Origin: Metabacillus arenae | GTDB taxonomy: Bacteria > Bacillota > Bacilli > Bacillales > Bacillaceae | NCBI RefSeq assembly: GCF_014773385.1 | Contig: NZ_JACXAI010000016.1 | Span: 1-64,000, forward strand | Length of the DNA: 64,000 nucleotides | Direction: 5' to 3' | Shown: piece by piece, positions 27,688-40,228 of the stretch | Numbering within the stretch: the stretch's first letter is position 1 | How the letters are laid out: each line of letters opens with the position of its first letter | Notes under the pieces: model-generated | Seen by the model: the letters and a program-made list of their open reading frames with translations, nothing else | Database searches by the model: none | Told to the model about the DNA's origin: nothing | Translations under genes and position numbers: made by a program

Positions 27688-27891
27688 TGGATGTTATATG
27701 TCCTGTGGTTTTAGGTCTATTATGCCGAAGTTAGAATGGCATCCAACCTTTTAAATATAGTTACTATTTCGTATTTAGAAACTTCACTTTTAGGTGGATT
27801 GAAATTACAACTTAATTACGTGCGCAGACTGCCATTTTAATGTTAAAATTCCCATATGAACAGAATCATACCTAATTAGGGAGAGTTAAAC

Positions 27892-28404
27892 ATGAAAGCA
27901 CTAATTATGAGCGACAGTCATGGTCTTACTGAAGAAGTTCAATTAATAAAAGAACGTCACCAGGGAGAGGTAGATGCCGTATTCCACTGCGGAGACTCAG
28001 AATTGCCTCTTTGTGAACCTACTCTAGAAAAAATTCATATTGTCATGGGGAATTGTGACTATGATCAAAAGCTCCCTGAGGAAATAATTGTTGATATAAA
28101 AGGAGTTCGCTTCTTTGTGACTCACGGACATTTACATAACGTCAAATCTACCTTAATGAATGTAAAATACCGAGCTGAAGAAACAAACGCACAAGTTGTT
28201 TGCTTCGGACATTCTCATATAGCTGGCGTGGATTATATAGACGGTATCTTATTTCTAAACCCTGGAAGCATTCACCTTCCCCGGGTGCGAAGGGAAAAAA
28301 CCTATGCTATACTGGAAATAGAGGAAAATAAAGCTACTGTGCAATTTTTTGAAGACTCAGGTAAGCAAGTTAATGAATTAACACATCACTTTTCATTAGC
28401 ATAA
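27892..28404 (+). CDS. Metallophosphoesterase of the YfcE/YsnB family
   Basis: This 170-residue protein has the calcineurin-like metal-binding motifs in order: MSDSHG at residue 7, HCGDSE near 42, GNCDYD near 63, THGHLHN near 85 and GHSH near 111. Family members hydrolyse phosphodiesters in vitro; the natural substrate is unknown. GGGAGAG precedes the ATG. It lies 204 bases after the pyrophosphatase gene, where B. subtilis has ysnB. Confidence 0.87.
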   Translation: MKALIMSDSHGLTEEVQLIKERHQGEVDAVFHCGDSELPLCEPTLEKIHIVMGNCDYDQKLPEEIIVDIKGVRFFVTHGHLHNVKSTLMNVKYRAEETNAQVVCFGHSHIAGVDYIDGILFLNPGSIHLPRVRREKTYAILEIEENKATVQFFEDSGKQVNELTHHFSLA

Positions 28405-28409
28405 AAAGG

Positions 28410-28436
28410 GAGAGAAGAGAAAATTTCTCTTCTCTC
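28410..28436 (+). repeat. Perfect 13-bp inverted repeat after ysnB
   Basis: GAGAGAAGAGAAA and TTTCTCTTCTCTC flank a single central A. The element is purine-only on one arm and pyrimidine-only on the other. AAAAAAG rather than a T run follows, so it is not a typical intrinsic terminator. Confidence 0.6.
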
Positions 28437-28456
28437 AAAAAAGTTTTAAAAAATTA

Positions 28457-28485
28457 TTGACTTTCTATTTGTATATGAATATAAT
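28457..28485 (+). promoter_or_regulatory. Sigma-A promoter of tRNA-Arg
   Basis: TTGACT (28457-28462) and a consensus TATAAT (28480-28485) are 17 bases apart, placing the start about 30 bases before the tRNA. Confidence 0.88.
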
Positions 28486-28523
28486 AAAACTTGTCGCTGA
28501 TACAACTTGATGAATGAAAACAA

Positions 28524-28600
<77 letters not shown>

Positions 28601-28617
28601 TATTCTATTACATATAA

Positions 28618-28657
28618 AACTCTTTTGGATATTCCAAAAGGGTTTTTTTATTTTTTA
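28618..28657 (+). terminator. Terminator of tRNA-Arg
   Basis: CTTTTGGA and TCCAAAAG form an 8-bp stem with a 3-base loop, followed by a T run. The stretch from here to 29125 shows no gene or motif I can support. Confidence 0.9.
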
Positions 28658-29125
28658 ATCTAAGCTGAGTGGTCAATTCGCCAATCTTCTGTGAAGTATA
28701 TACATAAAAAGGGGATTTAGCGGTTAAGTTAAGTGCATAAGTCAAAGTGTTTGTAATAGTAGGAAGAAAAAGTCTGAGACTCTAATCACATTTTAGCAAC
28801 CTGACTAAATCAGGGTAGTTTTAGCATCTGTTCCAATCATTACCGTTTTGACACTAAAAAAAGGATCAATTATAAGGAAAGAAATTGGAAACCAACCCAT
28901 AGAAAGGAAATTAAATAATCCAAATAATGATCCTCCCAAGACACAAAATGAAAATATTTATTATATACCAAATACCCTTTTCACTCCCTAACCTTGTAAG
29001 ATAAGTTTACCTCAAAAGAAAATTCAAAAAAAATTTTAAATGGACGATCCGCATTAAATCAATGATGTAAGCGGATACAAATTGATAAACAAATCAAAAT
29101 TATCTAACAATTCACGAAACTGGTG

Positions 29126-29154
29126 TTGACACTCGCTTGAAACGAGCGTAATAT
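29126..29154 (+). promoter_or_regulatory. Strong sigma-A promoter of ilvE
   Basis: Consensus TTGACA (29126-29131) and near-consensus TAATAT (29149-29154) are exactly 17 bases apart. The spacer contains CTCGCTTGAAACGAGCG, an inverted repeat (CGCT/AGCG with flanks) that could bind a regulator. The leader to ilvE is about 125 bases. Confidence 0.88.
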
Positions 29155-29286
29155 AAGCTCAAACATTAATTACATGAAGATGAAAGGTTACTCAAAAATA
29201 TCCGATAACAAATGTTATAAGGATCTTTTTTACAACTTGTATTTCAATGATTTAAAGTGGTTTAACTTAAAAGGAAAGGTGTGCAC

Positions 29287-30195
29287 ATGATGAGTGACCA
29301 GTGGATCTTTCTAAACGATGATTTCGTAAAAAAAGAAGATGCAAAAGTTTCAGTATACGACCATGGCTTCTTATATGGAGATGGAGTCTTCGAAGGAATT
29401 CGAGTCTACAGCGGTAATATATTTAGAATGAAAGAGCACATGGATCGTTTATTCCAATCTGCAAAATCAATCCTCTTGTCAATTCCTTATACCCATGAAG
29501 AGCTGACAGATCTCGTTGTCAAAACAGTTGAGAAAAATGGATTGAAAGATGCATACATTCGACTAGTAGTTTCTAGAGGTGTTGGTGACCTCGGACTTGA
29601 CCCATATAAATGTAAACGTCCTAACATAGTCATTATTGTAGAACCTCTGGCAATTTTCCCAAAACACCTTTATGATACAGGTGTTGACATTGTCACTGTT
29701 CCTACAAGGCGGAATCGTCCAGATGTATTAAGTCCAAAAGTGAAATCTTTAAACTATTTAAATAATGTATTAGTAAAAATCGAAGCCCATTTAGCAAATG
29801 TAAGTGAAGCTCTTATGCTCAATGATCAAGGCTATGTAGCAGAAGGCTCTGCGGATAATGTTTTCATTTACAAAAATGGAAAATTGCTGACACCGCCCGG
29901 CTACTTAGGAGCACTAGAGGGAATTACAAGGAATGCGATCTTAGAAATTGCAAATGAACTGGGATACGATGTTCGGGAAGAACCTTTTACCCGTCATGAT
30001 GTATACACCGCAGATGAAGTATTCTTAACAGGTACAGCAGCTGAAGTCATTGCTGTTGTAAAAGTTGATGGCCGCGAAATTGGCGATGGAAAGCCTGGAG
30101 AACACACGAATCGATTACTCGAGAAGTTCAGACAAAAGGTTATAAAAGAAGGTGTAAAAGTTAACTATAATGACCAAGGATTAAATGTAAGTTAA
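29287..30195 (+). CDS. ilvE: Branched-chain amino acid aminotransferase
   Basis: IlvE is a PLP-dependent fold-IV transaminase performing the last step of valine, leucine and isoleucine synthesis. The N-terminal motif VSVYDHGFLYGDGVFEGIRV lies near residues 20-40. The PLP lysine is in SPKVKSLNYLNNVL near 155-168, the glutamate segment is EGSADNVFIY near 193, and the late motif is EVFLTGTAAEVI. GGAAAGG lies 7 bases before the ATG; a second ATG follows directly and a GTG is 6 bases earlier. It lies upstream of the T-box leader, outside its direct control. Confidence 0.93.
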   Translation: MMSDQWIFLNDDFVKKEDAKVSVYDHGFLYGDGVFEGIRVYSGNIFRMKEHMDRLFQSAKSILLSIPYTHEELTDLVVKTVEKNGLKDAYIRLVVSRGVGDLGLDPYKCKRPNIVIIVEPLAIFPKHLYDTGVDIVTVPTRRNRPDVLSPKVKSLNYLNNVLVKIEAHLANVSEALMLNDQGYVAEGSADNVFIYKNGKLLTPPGYLGALEGITRNAILEIANELGYDVREEPFTRHDVYTADEVFLTGTAAEVIAVVKVDGREIGDGKPGEHTNRLLEKFRQKVIKEGVKVNYNDQGLNVS

Positions 30196-30215
30196 CTGCC
30201 TTTTAAGCTTAACAA

Positions 30216-30525
30216 TTGAAAAAGTAAAACGGTGATGAGGATAAGTAGCGGTTAGGTAAAGTATCTCACAGAGAGCCGGGGTAGCTGAAAGCCGGTGATA
30301 CCCCTAAACGTGAACTCGCCTCAGAGTGTCAGCTTGAAAAACAGTAGAGCTGGCCGAGTACAGACTTTGGTACTCGTTATCAAAACAGGATCTTACCTAA
30401 AGATCCATAAGGTGGTCACTTTTGACCATGAAAAAGGGTGGTACCGCGTAGAGTTAGTGAATAAACCTCTTCGCCCCTTTGACCTAGAAAATAGGTCTAT
30501 GAGGGGACGGAGAGGTTTTTTATAT
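30216..30525 (+). promoter_or_regulatory. T-box riboswitch (leucine) of the ilv-leu operon
   Basis: The leader has the T-box features: GATGAGGATAAGTAG at the start of stem I, CAGAGAG, an apical GCTGAAAGCC, and AGGGTGGTACCGCG (30435-30448), which pairs with the CCA end of uncharged tRNA. The specifier is most likely CTC (30315-30317, within GAACTCGCC), a leucine codon, as in B. subtilis ilvB. Uncharged tRNA-Leu should favour antitermination. No clear promoter is visible between the ilvE stop and the leader, so read-through from ilvE may contribute. Confidence 0.95.
30464..30522 (+). terminator. Leader terminator of the ilv-leu T box
   Basis: AACCTCTTCGCCCCTTT and GAGGGGACGGAGAGGTT pair around an inner GACCTA/TAGGTC hairpin, and TTTTTT follows. 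It competes with the antiterminator formed by the T-box sequence. Confidence 0.92.
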
Positions 30526-30597
30526 TTTTTAAAAAACAATGAATGACAACCTTATTGGAAGAAGGGATTAAATATTAGCATTAAAGGAGGAAAAGAA

Positions 30598-32322
30598 ATG
30601 AGCGCAAATGTACAGTTGGACCAATCAGCTGCCAAATGTACAATGACCATGTCAGGATCCAAAATGCTTATCGAGGCATTGAAAAAGGAAAAGGTGGAAG
30701 TCATCTTTGGTTATCCTGGCGGAGCTGTCTTACCGATTTATGATACTCTCTATGATTCAGGAATGTTTCATGTTTTAACAAGACATGAACAGGGAGGTAT
30801 TCACGCTGCAGAAGGATACGCTCGTATTTCAGGTAAGGCGGGTGTTGTAATTGCAACTTCAGGACCTGGGGCAACGAACTTGGTTACCGGCTTAACAGAT
30901 GCGATGATTGATTCCTTACCGCTTGTTGTTTTTACAGGTCAAGTTGCTTCATCTGTGATTGGTTCTGATGCTTTTCAGGAAGCAGACATATTAGGTATCA
31001 CAATGCCGATTACTAAGCATAATTACCAAGTTAGAGATGTTAATGACCTGCCGCAAATTATAAAAGAAGCATTTCACATTGCAACAACTGGAAGACCAGG
31101 ACCTGTGCTTATTGATATCCCTAAAGATATAGCAATTGCTGAAGGTAAATTTGATTACAATAAGCCAATTGACCTGCCGGGATATAACCCTAAAACAGAG
31201 CCGAATTACTTGCAAATTCGCAAGCTGGTAGAAGCTGTTAGCAGTGCTAAAAAACCTGTTATTCTTGCAGGAGCCGGTGTATTGCACGCGAAGGCTGCAA
31301 ATGAACTGAAGGAATATGCAGAGCAGCAGCAAATTCCTGTCGCAAACACATTACTCGGACTCGGTGGATTCCCAGCAGATCATCCACTCTTTTTAGGAAT
31401 GGCAGGTATGCATGGTACCTACACAGCAAACATGGCGATCTATGAAAGCGACCTTTTAATCAGTGTTGGTGCAAGGTTTGATGACCGGGTAACTGGTAAT
31501 TTAAATCATTTTGCAAAGCATGCCACTGTCGCCCATATTGATATTGACCCTGCAGAAATTGGAAAAAATGTTCCAACGCAAATTCCTGTTGTTGGAGATG
31601 CAAAAAATGTGTTAAAACAATTGATTCAACAAAACGGAAAAGTATGTGATGCGAAGGAATGGCACGAAAAATTAAACAATAATAAAACAGAATTCCCATT
31701 ATGGTATACAGAGGGCAAAGAAGAGTGCAAACCGCAGGAATTAATTAAATGGATCTATGAAAGCACAAAAGGTGAAGCAATTGTTACAACAGACGTTGGC
31801 CAGCATCAAATGTGGGCTGCTCAATACTATCATTTTAATCAAGCAAACAAATGGGTAACATCTGGTGGACTTGGCACGATGGGATTCGGCTTGCCAGCAG
31901 CAATTGGAGCACAGTTAGCAGACCGAAATGCCACAGTTGTATCAATCTTGGGTGACGGCGGTTTTCAAATGACTTCACAAGAGCTCGCAGTCATTCATGA
32001 ACTTAACTTGCCGATAAAAGTAGTTGTTTTGAACAACCGATCTCTTGGGATGGTTCGACAGTGGCAAGAAATCTTCTACGAAGAACGGTATTCCCATTCA
32101 AAATTCTCTACACAGCCTGATTTTATTAAATTAGCTGAAGCATATGGGATGAAGGGTCTTCGAATTACAGCTAAAAATGAAGATGCTAAGCAGCAATTAA
32201 AAGAAGCACTGCAGTCTGATCAGCCAATGTTAATCGATGTTCAAGTTTGCCAAGAGGAAAATGTTTATCCGATGATTGCACCTGGTAAAGGTATACATGA
32301 AATGGTGGGTGTCAAAAAATGA
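30598..32322 (+). CDS. ilvB: Acetolactate synthase large subunit
   Basis: IlvB is the ThDP-dependent catalytic subunit that condenses pyruvate with pyruvate or 2-oxobutyrate. The glutamate near residue 60 ([15 protein letters not shown]-type segment, here [16 protein letters not shown]) activates ThDP. The metal/ThDP motif is [18 protein letters not shown] near 451 with [12 protein letters not shown] near 480. Length 574 is typical. AAAGGAGG precedes the ATG. First gene after the T-box leader; its stop overlaps ilvH. Confidence 0.96.
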   Translation: MSANVQLDQSAAKCTMTMSGSKMLIEALKKEKVEVIFGYPGGAVLPIYDTLYDSGMFHVLTRHEQGGIHAAEGYARISGKAGVVIATSGPGATNLVTGLTDAMIDSLPLVVFTGQVASSVIGSDAFQEADILGITMPITKHNYQVRDVNDLPQIIKEAFHIATTGRPGPVLIDIPKDIAIAEGKFDYNKPIDLPGYNPKTEPNYLQIRKLVEAVSSAKKPVILAGAGVLHAKAANELKEYAEQQQIPVANTLLGLGGFPADHPLFLGMAGMHGTYTANMAIYESDLLISVGARFDDRVTGNLNHFAKHATVAHIDIDPAEIGKNVPTQIPVVGDAKNVLKQLIQQNGKVCDAKEWHEKLNNNKTEFPLWYTEGKEECKPQELIKWIYESTKGEAIVTTDVGQHQMWAAQYYHFNQANKWVTSGGLGTMGFGLPAAIGAQLADRNATVVSILGDGGFQMTSQELAVIHELNLPIKVVVLNNRSLGMVRQWQEIFYEERYSHSKFSTQPDFIKLAEAYGMKGLRITAKNEDAKQQLKEALQSDQPMLIDVQVCQEENVYPMIAPGKGIHEMVGVKK

Positions 32323-32837
32323 AACGGATTATCACAATAACAGTTCATAACCATTCAGGAGTTTTAAACAGAATTACAGGTCTTTTTACAAAACGACACT
32401 ATAATATTGAAAGTATTACAGTCGGTCATACAGAAGTTGAAGGAATTTCAAGGATGACTTTTGTTGTAAATGTGCAAGAAGAAAAAGAAGTTGAACAAAT
32501 GACTAAACAGCTTAATAAACAAATTGATGTTTTAAAAGTAAATGATATTACGAATCAATCAATCGTTGCAAGAGAGCTGGCCTTAATAAAAGTAGTCTCG
32601 GCTCCATCGACTAGAATGGAGATATATGGTGTAATCGAACCATTCAGAGCGACTATCATTGATGTAAGTAAAGATAGTGTAGTGATTCAAGCTACAGGGG
32701 AATCAAGCAAAATCGAGGCATTAATCGATTTATTAAAACCCTATGGAATTAAGGAGATTGCCAGAACGGGTACAACCGCATTTACCAGAGGAACACAGAG
32801 ACAGCAAAATTATGAAAAAACAATTTCAATTGTTTAA
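32319..32837 (+). CDS. ilvH: Acetolactate synthase small (regulatory) subunit
   Basis: IlvH activates IlvB and confers feedback inhibition by valine through its ACT domain. The N-terminal ACT motif is [25 protein letters not shown] near residues 9-33, in two parts, followed by a C-terminal ALS_ss domain. Length is 172. The ATG overlaps the ilvB stop (ATGA), coupling the two subunits. Confidence 0.95.
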   Translation: MKRIITITVHNHSGVLNRITGLFTKRHYNIESITVGHTEVEGISRMTFVVNVQEEKEVEQMTKQLNKQIDVLKVNDITNQSIVARELALIKVVSAPSTRMEIYGVIEPFRATIIDVSKDSVVIQATGESSKIEALIDLLKPYGIKEIARTGTTAFTRGTQRQQNYEKTISIV

Positions 32838-32850
32838 CTAAAATATATGA

Positions 32851-35440
<2,590 letters not shown>

Positions 35441-35466
35441 CAATTTTTAATAAGGGGATGGCCATC

Positions 35467-36579
35467 ATGAAGAAAAAAATTGCTCTTTTACCAGGTGACG
35501 GAATCGGAAAAGAAGTGATGGAAGGTGCGGTTGATTTGTTGAAATCAATTGCAGAGCATTACCATCATGAATTTGATTTTGAGTACGGTTTAATTGGTGG
35601 TGGGGCGATTGATCAAACAGGAGATCCCCTGCCAGATGAAACATTAGAAATATGTAAGGCGTCTGATGCAGTACTTTTAGGGGCTGTTGGTGGACCAAAA
35701 TGGGATGAGAACCCGGCCGAGCTGCGTCCCGAAAAAGGTCTGCTAAAGCTTCGTAAAGAGCTTGATTTATATGCGAACTTAAGACCTGTTCAAGCATATG
35801 AGAGTATTGCTGATCAATCGCCGCTTAAGGCGGAAATATTAGAAGGGGTAGACCTTTTAATTGTTCGCGAACTTACTGGAGGCTTATATTTTGGTAAACC
35901 CAGCGAAAGATCTCACCATAATGGGGAAGAATCAGCAGTTGATACTTTATTCTATAATCGGAATGAAATCGAACGAATCATTGAAACAGCCTTTAAATTA
36001 GCTAGGGAGCGACGTAAAAAAGTCACTTCTGTCGATAAGGCCAATGTCCTTGAATCAAGTCGAATGTGGCGTGAGGTTGCGGAAGAGGTCGCTTCTAAAT
36101 ATCCAGATGTAGAGCTTCAGCATATGCTAGTAGACAATGCAGCCATGCAGCTTATTCGGTCTCCGAAACAATTTGATGTCATCGTAACAGAAAATATGTT
36201 TGGAGATATTTTAAGTGATGAAGCATCAATGCTGACGGGTTCATTAGGTATGCTGCCTTCAGCAAGTCTTTCTGAATCAAGCCTGCATTTATATGAGCCT
36301 GTTCATGGTTCTGCCCCAGATATTGCAGGTCTTAATAAAGCTAATCCTGTTGCAATGATGCTCTCTGTAGCGATGATGCTCCGTCATTCCTTCTCACTAG
36401 AAGAAGAAGCAAATGCAATCGAGCTTGCAGTTAAGCATGTTTTTGAAAGTGGCAAACGGACGGCTGATTTAGCAGATAAGAATCACGAAAGCTTAACGAC
36501 AAAGGCTATGGTAGAGGAAGTTAAGGAAGCTATGGCTGATGATCATGCAATTTTTAATATTATGACAGCATATTCTTAA
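35467..36579 (+). CDS. leuB: 3-isopropylmalate dehydrogenase
   Basis: LeuB oxidatively decarboxylates 3-isopropylmalate with NAD+. The family segments are [19 protein letters not shown] near residue 5, [11 protein letters not shown] near 135, [15 protein letters not shown] near 192, and [25 protein letters not shown] near 244. The length of 370 is typical. AAGGGG lies 9 bases before the ATG at 35467; an ATG 9 bases earlier overlaps the Shine-Dalgarno. Confidence 0.94.
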   Translation: MKKKIALLPGDGIGKEVMEGAVDLLKSIAEHYHHEFDFEYGLIGGGAIDQTGDPLPDETLEICKASDAVLLGAVGGPKWDENPAELRPEKGLLKLRKELDLYANLRPVQAYESIADQSPLKAEILEGVDLLIVRELTGGLYFGKPSERSHHNGEESAVDTLFYNRNEIERIIETAFKLARERRKKVTSVDKANVLESSRMWREVAEEVASKYPDVELQHMLVDNAAMQLIRSPKQFDVIVTENMFGDILSDEASMLTGSLGMLPSASLSESSLHLYEPVHGSAPDIAGLNKANPVAMMLSVAMMLRHSFSLEEEANAIELAVKHVFESGKRTADLADKNHESLTTKAMVEEVKEAMADDHAIFNIMTAYS

Positions 36580-36584
36580 ATTTC

Positions 36585-36630
36585 AGGGGTTGATCCAGAA
36601 TCTTTATCACTGGATCATCCCCTCTTTATT
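36585..36630 (+). terminator. Terminator-like hairpin between leuB and leuC
   Basis: AGGGG-T-TGATCCAG and CTGGATCA-T-CCCCT form a 14-position stem with one mismatch, followed by CTTTATT. It lies inside the ilv-leu operon 6 bases after the leuB stop, so it may cause partial termination or protect the upstream message. Confidence 0.65.
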
Positions 36631-36659
36631 AAAGAGGCTTAATATCACTTTTAAATAAT

Positions 36660-36716
36660 GGCAAATCGGCGAACTTCCGATTGCTTGTAACCACACATTA
36701 ATCCTCTCACCTCTGG
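36660..36716 (+). repeat. Element B-like unit between leuB and leuC
   Basis: The hairpin GCAAATCGG/CCGATTGC is followed by AATCCTCTCACCTCT. Its order (hairpin, then a CTCACCTC tract) corresponds to the units at 43409-43762. A further AAGCTTTG/CAAAGCTT hairpin lies at about 36741-36770, just before the leuC Shine-Dalgarno. Confidence 0.5.
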
Positions 36717-36806
36717 GGGTTACTTAAACTCTCTGGAGAGATAAGCTTTGTTTCAATGTCGCAGCAAAGCTTAAAATCATCCTTAAAATATGCAGGAGGG
36801 ATCCAG

Positions 36807-38228
36807 GTGAAACCGAAGACAATTATCGAAAAAATATGGGATAAACATGTCGTTCATCAAGAAAAAGGAAAGCCTGATTTACTATATATTGATCTTCATC
36901 TTATTCATGAAGTTACATCACCACAAGCTTTCGAGGGTCTGAGACAAAATGGACGGAAAGTAAGAAGACCTGATTTAACATTTGCAACGATGGATCATAA
37001 CATTCCAACAATCGATCGATTCAACATTAAAGATCAGGTTGCTAAAATGCAGGTAAGTGCTCTGGAAAAAAACTGCCGGGAATTTGGAGTAAGATTAGCT
37101 GACCTGGAAAGTGAAGATCAAGGGATTGTTCATGTAATCGGACCAGAACTAGGCTTAACATTGCCGGGAAAAACAATTGTTTGCGGCGACAGCCACACAT
37201 CAACGCACGGAGCTTTTGGGGCCCTTGCATTTGGGATCGGAACAAGTGAAGTGGAACATGTTCTGGCAACACAGACGTTATGGCAATCAAAACCAAAGAC
37301 TCTCAATGTACAAATTGAAGGAGCGTTGGAAAAGGGAGTAACAGCCAAAGATGTTATCCTTTATTTAATCGGACAATATGGTGTGAAATTTGGCACAGGT
37401 TACTGTATTGAATTTTCGGGGGCAGTAATCGAGAACATGTCGATGGACGAACGTATGACAGTTTGCAACATGTCAATTGAAGCAGGTGCAAGAGCTGGAT
37501 TAATTGCTCCAGATGAAACAACTCTTTCCTATATTAAAGGAAGAAAATATGCACCACACCCTGAACAATTTGAAGAGGCTGCAAAAGAATGGTTGAGCTT
37601 GAGATCAGACGAAGGAGCAGTGTTTGATCAAACGATTTATTTAAATGGTGCAGACATTGCCCCAATGGTAACATGGGGAATCAACCCTGGAATGGTCCTT
37701 CCAGTTACAAAAACAATTCCAAACTCGGCTGATTATGAAGATGAGAGTGATCAGAAGGAAATAAAACGGGCATATGAATATATGGGTATAGAGGCTGATC
37801 AGCCAATACAAAGTATTGAAGTAGACCATGTATTTATAGGCTCTTGTACAAATTCTCGAATGACAGATTTGCGGCAAGCGGCAGACATTATTAAAGGGAA
37901 GAAAGTATCAGCAGCAGTAAGAGCTATTGTTGTACCTGGGTCTCAGACGGTAAAGCAACAAGCTGAAAAAGAGGGATTAGATATCATTTTTAAGAATGCA
38001 GGGTTCGAATGGAGAGAATCTGGATGCAGTATGTGCTTAAGTATGAATGATGATGTGGTGCCAGAGGGGGAACGCTGTGCCTCGACATCTAATCGGAATT
38101 TTGAAGGCAGACAAGGAAAGGGAGCCAGAACTCATCTTGTCAGTCCGGCCATGGCGGCAGCTGCAGCCATTTACGGAAAATTTATTGATGTGCGTGAGCT
38201 ATATAATGAAAATATTATTTCGGTATAA
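36807..38228 (+). CDS. leuC: 3-isopropylmalate dehydratase large subunit
   Basis: LeuC with LeuD isomerises 2- to 3-isopropylmalate. It is aconitase-like, and the 4Fe-4S ligands are in [12 protein letters not shown] near residue 349 and [13 protein letters not shown] near 409. [22 protein letters not shown] near 126 is also typical. The GTG at 36807 has GGAGGG 6 bases upstream and gives 473 residues; the 51-base upstream extension of the frame lacks a Shine-Dalgarno. Confidence 0.95.
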   Translation: MKPKTIIEKIWDKHVVHQEKGKPDLLYIDLHLIHEVTSPQAFEGLRQNGRKVRRPDLTFATMDHNIPTIDRFNIKDQVAKMQVSALEKNCREFGVRLADLESEDQGIVHVIGPELGLTLPGKTIVCGDSHTSTHGAFGALAFGIGTSEVEHVLATQTLWQSKPKTLNVQIEGALEKGVTAKDVILYLIGQYGVKFGTGYCIEFSGAVIENMSMDERMTVCNMSIEAGARAGLIAPDETTLSYIKGRKYAPHPEQFEEAAKEWLSLRSDEGAVFDQTIYLNGADIAPMVTWGINPGMVLPVTKTIPNSADYEDESDQKEIKRAYEYMGIEADQPIQSIEVDHVFIGSCTNSRMTDLRQAADIIKGKKVSAAVRAIVVPGSQTVKQQAEKEGLDIIFKNAGFEWRESGCSMCLSMNDDVVPEGERCASTSNRNFEGRQGKGARTHLVSPAMAAAAAIYGKFIDVRELYNENIISV

Positions 38229-38354
38229 ACGGCGGCCCGCAAACTTTCTGTTATTTAAATGCATGAGGTGAATGTAGTTTGTTCCTCTATCTGGGGAGTT
38301 CTGAACGATTGTCACACAATGATAGAATTTTTACTTTATAAGGAGGGATTTTCA

Positions 38355-38945
38355 TTGCAGCCATTTACAATACACAAAGGAAAAGTTGCTGTATTAAATC
38401 GAAAAAATGTGGATACCGATCAAATTATTCCAAAACAATTTTTAAAAAGAATTGAAAGAACAGGGTATGGCAGATTTGCTTTTTATGATTGGAGATATCT
38501 TTCAGATGGTTCGAACAATCCAGAATTTGAATTAAATAATCCAATTTATCAGGGAGCTTCCATTTTAATAGCCGGAGAAAACTTTGGCTGCGGTTCTTCA
38601 AGAGAGCATGCACCTTGGTCATTAGGGGATTATGGATTTCGTGTAATTCTTGCTCCTTCCTTTGCAGATATTTTCTACCAAAACTGCTTGAAAAATGGTA
38701 TTCTCCCGATACGCATGTCCCATAACCTTTCAAACGAAATTATGACACAAGCAGCGGACAAAGAATATTACTGCCAAGTTGATTTAGAAAATCAAATGAT
38801 TACAGATGATAATGGCAATGCCCATTCATTCGAAATAGATCATCATTGGAAAGACATGCTCTTGCATGGCAGGGATGAGATTTCTCTTACACTGCTGCTT
38901 GATGAACAAATAAAACAATATGAATCAGAAAATAGAGTGTGGTAA
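38355..38945 (+). CDS. leuD: 3-isopropylmalate dehydratase small subunit
   Basis: LeuD provides the swivelling domain of isopropylmalate isomerase. NVDTDQIIPKQFLKRIERTG near residues 19-38 and GENFGCGSSREHAPWSLGDYGF near 75-95 are the family motifs. The TTG at 38355 follows AAGGAGGG and gives 196 residues, close to the usual 199; the frame is open 96 bases upstream without support. The 126-base gap to leuC shows no other feature. Confidence 0.93.
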   Translation: MQPFTIHKGKVAVLNRKNVDTDQIIPKQFLKRIERTGYGRFAFYDWRYLSDGSNNPEFELNNPIYQGASILIAGENFGCGSSREHAPWSLGDYGFRVILAPSFADIFYQNCLKNGILPIRMSHNLSNEIMTQAADKEYYCQVDLENQMITDDNGNAHSFEIDHHWKDMLLHGRDEISLTLLLDEQIKQYESENRVW

Positions 38946-38965
38946 CATGCACTCTATTTTTATTT
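38931..38965 (+). terminator. Terminator of the ilv-leu operon
   Basis: AATAGAGTG and CACTCTATT form a 9-bp stem, followed by TTTATTTG. The left arm lies inside the last codons of leuD. Confidence 0.85.
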
Positions 38966-39127
38966 GAAAGAAGAGAGAGTCAAGTCTTGCTTGAATTGTT
39001 AAGTTAAAATGAATGACATAATCTTTTTAGTTGTTTCAGGTTACTCTGCTAATTCAGATCCTTCTTGTTTTCTTATGCTTTCATTGATAAACTTGATGAA
39101 AATAAGCGCTGGAGTTGAGCGGTCAAG

Positions 39128-40129
39128 ATGAAGAAAGATAAGCGTTCTAACGTTGTACCCTTTCCAAACTTAAAGGAAAGGCTTGTCGATAAAGGAATGG
39201 CGGCATTAAAAAGTAAACACTACCAAGAAGCGTTGGAATTATTTTCTGAAGCAAAGAAAATGGAGGAAGATAAAGCTGAAATTCATTTAGGAATTGCGCT
39301 TTGTTTAATGGAACTTGGAGAATTAGAAGAAGCAAAGAATGTTTGTAAAAAAATGCTGCAGGAAGACCTGGGCCATTATTATACTGTTATGCAAATTTAT
39401 TTAACCATTTTGATTCAGCTTAGAGAATATGGTGAAGTTCAAGCGACAATCGAGGCAGTCCTAGAGGAAAATCACCTGCCTGCAGAAAGTGCAGAGCATT
39501 TTTATAAGCTTTTAGAATTTAGCCGAAAAATGAATACAAATAAAGAGATTGAATTTGAAGATGTAGAAGTAGAAGCAAGGAATCCACAATTTGAAAACCT
39601 CCTTCAGAATACTGCGGCTCAAGTGGAATATGTTCATTCATTAAAAGATCTTAATATTACGAAGCATCTTGGAGTGCTGCAAACGATATTGGCTGACCCG
39701 CAAGGCCACCCTGTTGTAAAATCGATGATCTTACAACTAATGATGGAAAATGAAATATCTAAGAAGGTAACTGTTACGAAATTTGGGGAATCGATGATTA
39801 TTATTCCTGATCAGCTGGAGGATTTGGCCGATCTGCCCTTTACAAAAAAAATAATCAGCATGTTGGATGATACGCTTGGCAATGAAAATCCTACATTGTT
39901 TGAAGCGGCTAAAGATTTATGGATTCGCCATATGTATGTCCTTTACCCGTTTTTGCCCCAGCCTGCAGATGTAAAGCTATGGGCCGCAGCCGTACATAAA
40001 GTGGGTTATGAAATGCATGGGATAGAAATCGAGGAAGCAGAGCTTAATGAAACATATAACTTAAATCAAAAAGGATTAACAAATGCATGTCAAAAAATAA
40101 TGGATATAGAAAAAATTTCTTATTTGTAA
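39128..40129 (+). CDS. Tetratricopeptide-repeat protein (YsoA-like)
   Basis: This 333-residue cytoplasmic protein has TPR-type helical repeats in its N-terminal half (GMAALKSKHYQEALELFSEA; LGIALCLMELGELEEAKNVC), from about 23 to 130. A less defined C-terminal domain has DQLEDLADLPFTKKI. No catalytic motif is visible; TPR repeats suggest protein-protein contact. It lies between leuD and tig, as ysoA does in B. subtilis. The ATG lacks a strong Shine-Dalgarno (GGAG is 14 bases upstream). Confidence 0.82.
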   Translation: MKKDKRSNVVPFPNLKERLVDKGMAALKSKHYQEALELFSEAKKMEEDKAEIHLGIALCLMELGELEEAKNVCKKMLQEDLGHYYTVMQIYLTILIQLREYGEVQATIEAVLEENHLPAESAEHFYKLLEFSRKMNTNKEIEFEDVEVEARNPQFENLLQNTAAQVEYVHSLKDLNITKHLGVLQTILADPQGHPVVKSMILQLMMENEISKKVTVTKFGESMIIIPDQLEDLADLPFTKKIISMLDDTLGNENPTLFEAAKDLWIRHMYVLYPFLPQPADVKLWAAAVHKVGYEMHGIEIEEAELNETYNLNQKGLTNACQKIMDIEKISYL

Positions 40130-40144
40130 TTATAGGTGTATTTG

Positions 40145-40177
40145 TTGAAAGAGATGCATTGTATGTTATAATATAAT
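40145..40177 (+). promoter_or_regulatory. Sigma-A promoter of tig
   Basis: TTGAAA (40145-40150) is followed by two overlapping -10 hexamers, TATAAT at 40167-40172 and at 40172-40177, with spacers of 16 and 21 bases. It starts 16 bases after the ysoA stop. Confidence 0.65.
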
Positions 40178-40198
40178 GGTTGCAAAGTGGAGTTTTTT

Positions 40199-40228
40199 AG
40201 AATGAAAGCTAAAAATCATTCTCTTTTT
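40199..40228 (+). terminator. Hairpin with T tract in the tig leader
   Basis: AGAATGA and TCATTCT flank a 10-base loop and are followed by CTTTTTG. It lies downstream of the tig promoter and about 145 bases before the start codon. It could terminate ysoA read-through, attenuate tig, or release a short leader RNA. Confidence 0.5.

Noticed and set aside
38259-38354. Upstream extension of LeuD
   Set aside because: The TTG at 38355 has a perfect AAGGAGGG and gives the family length; the extension lacks a Shine-Dalgarno and family similarity.
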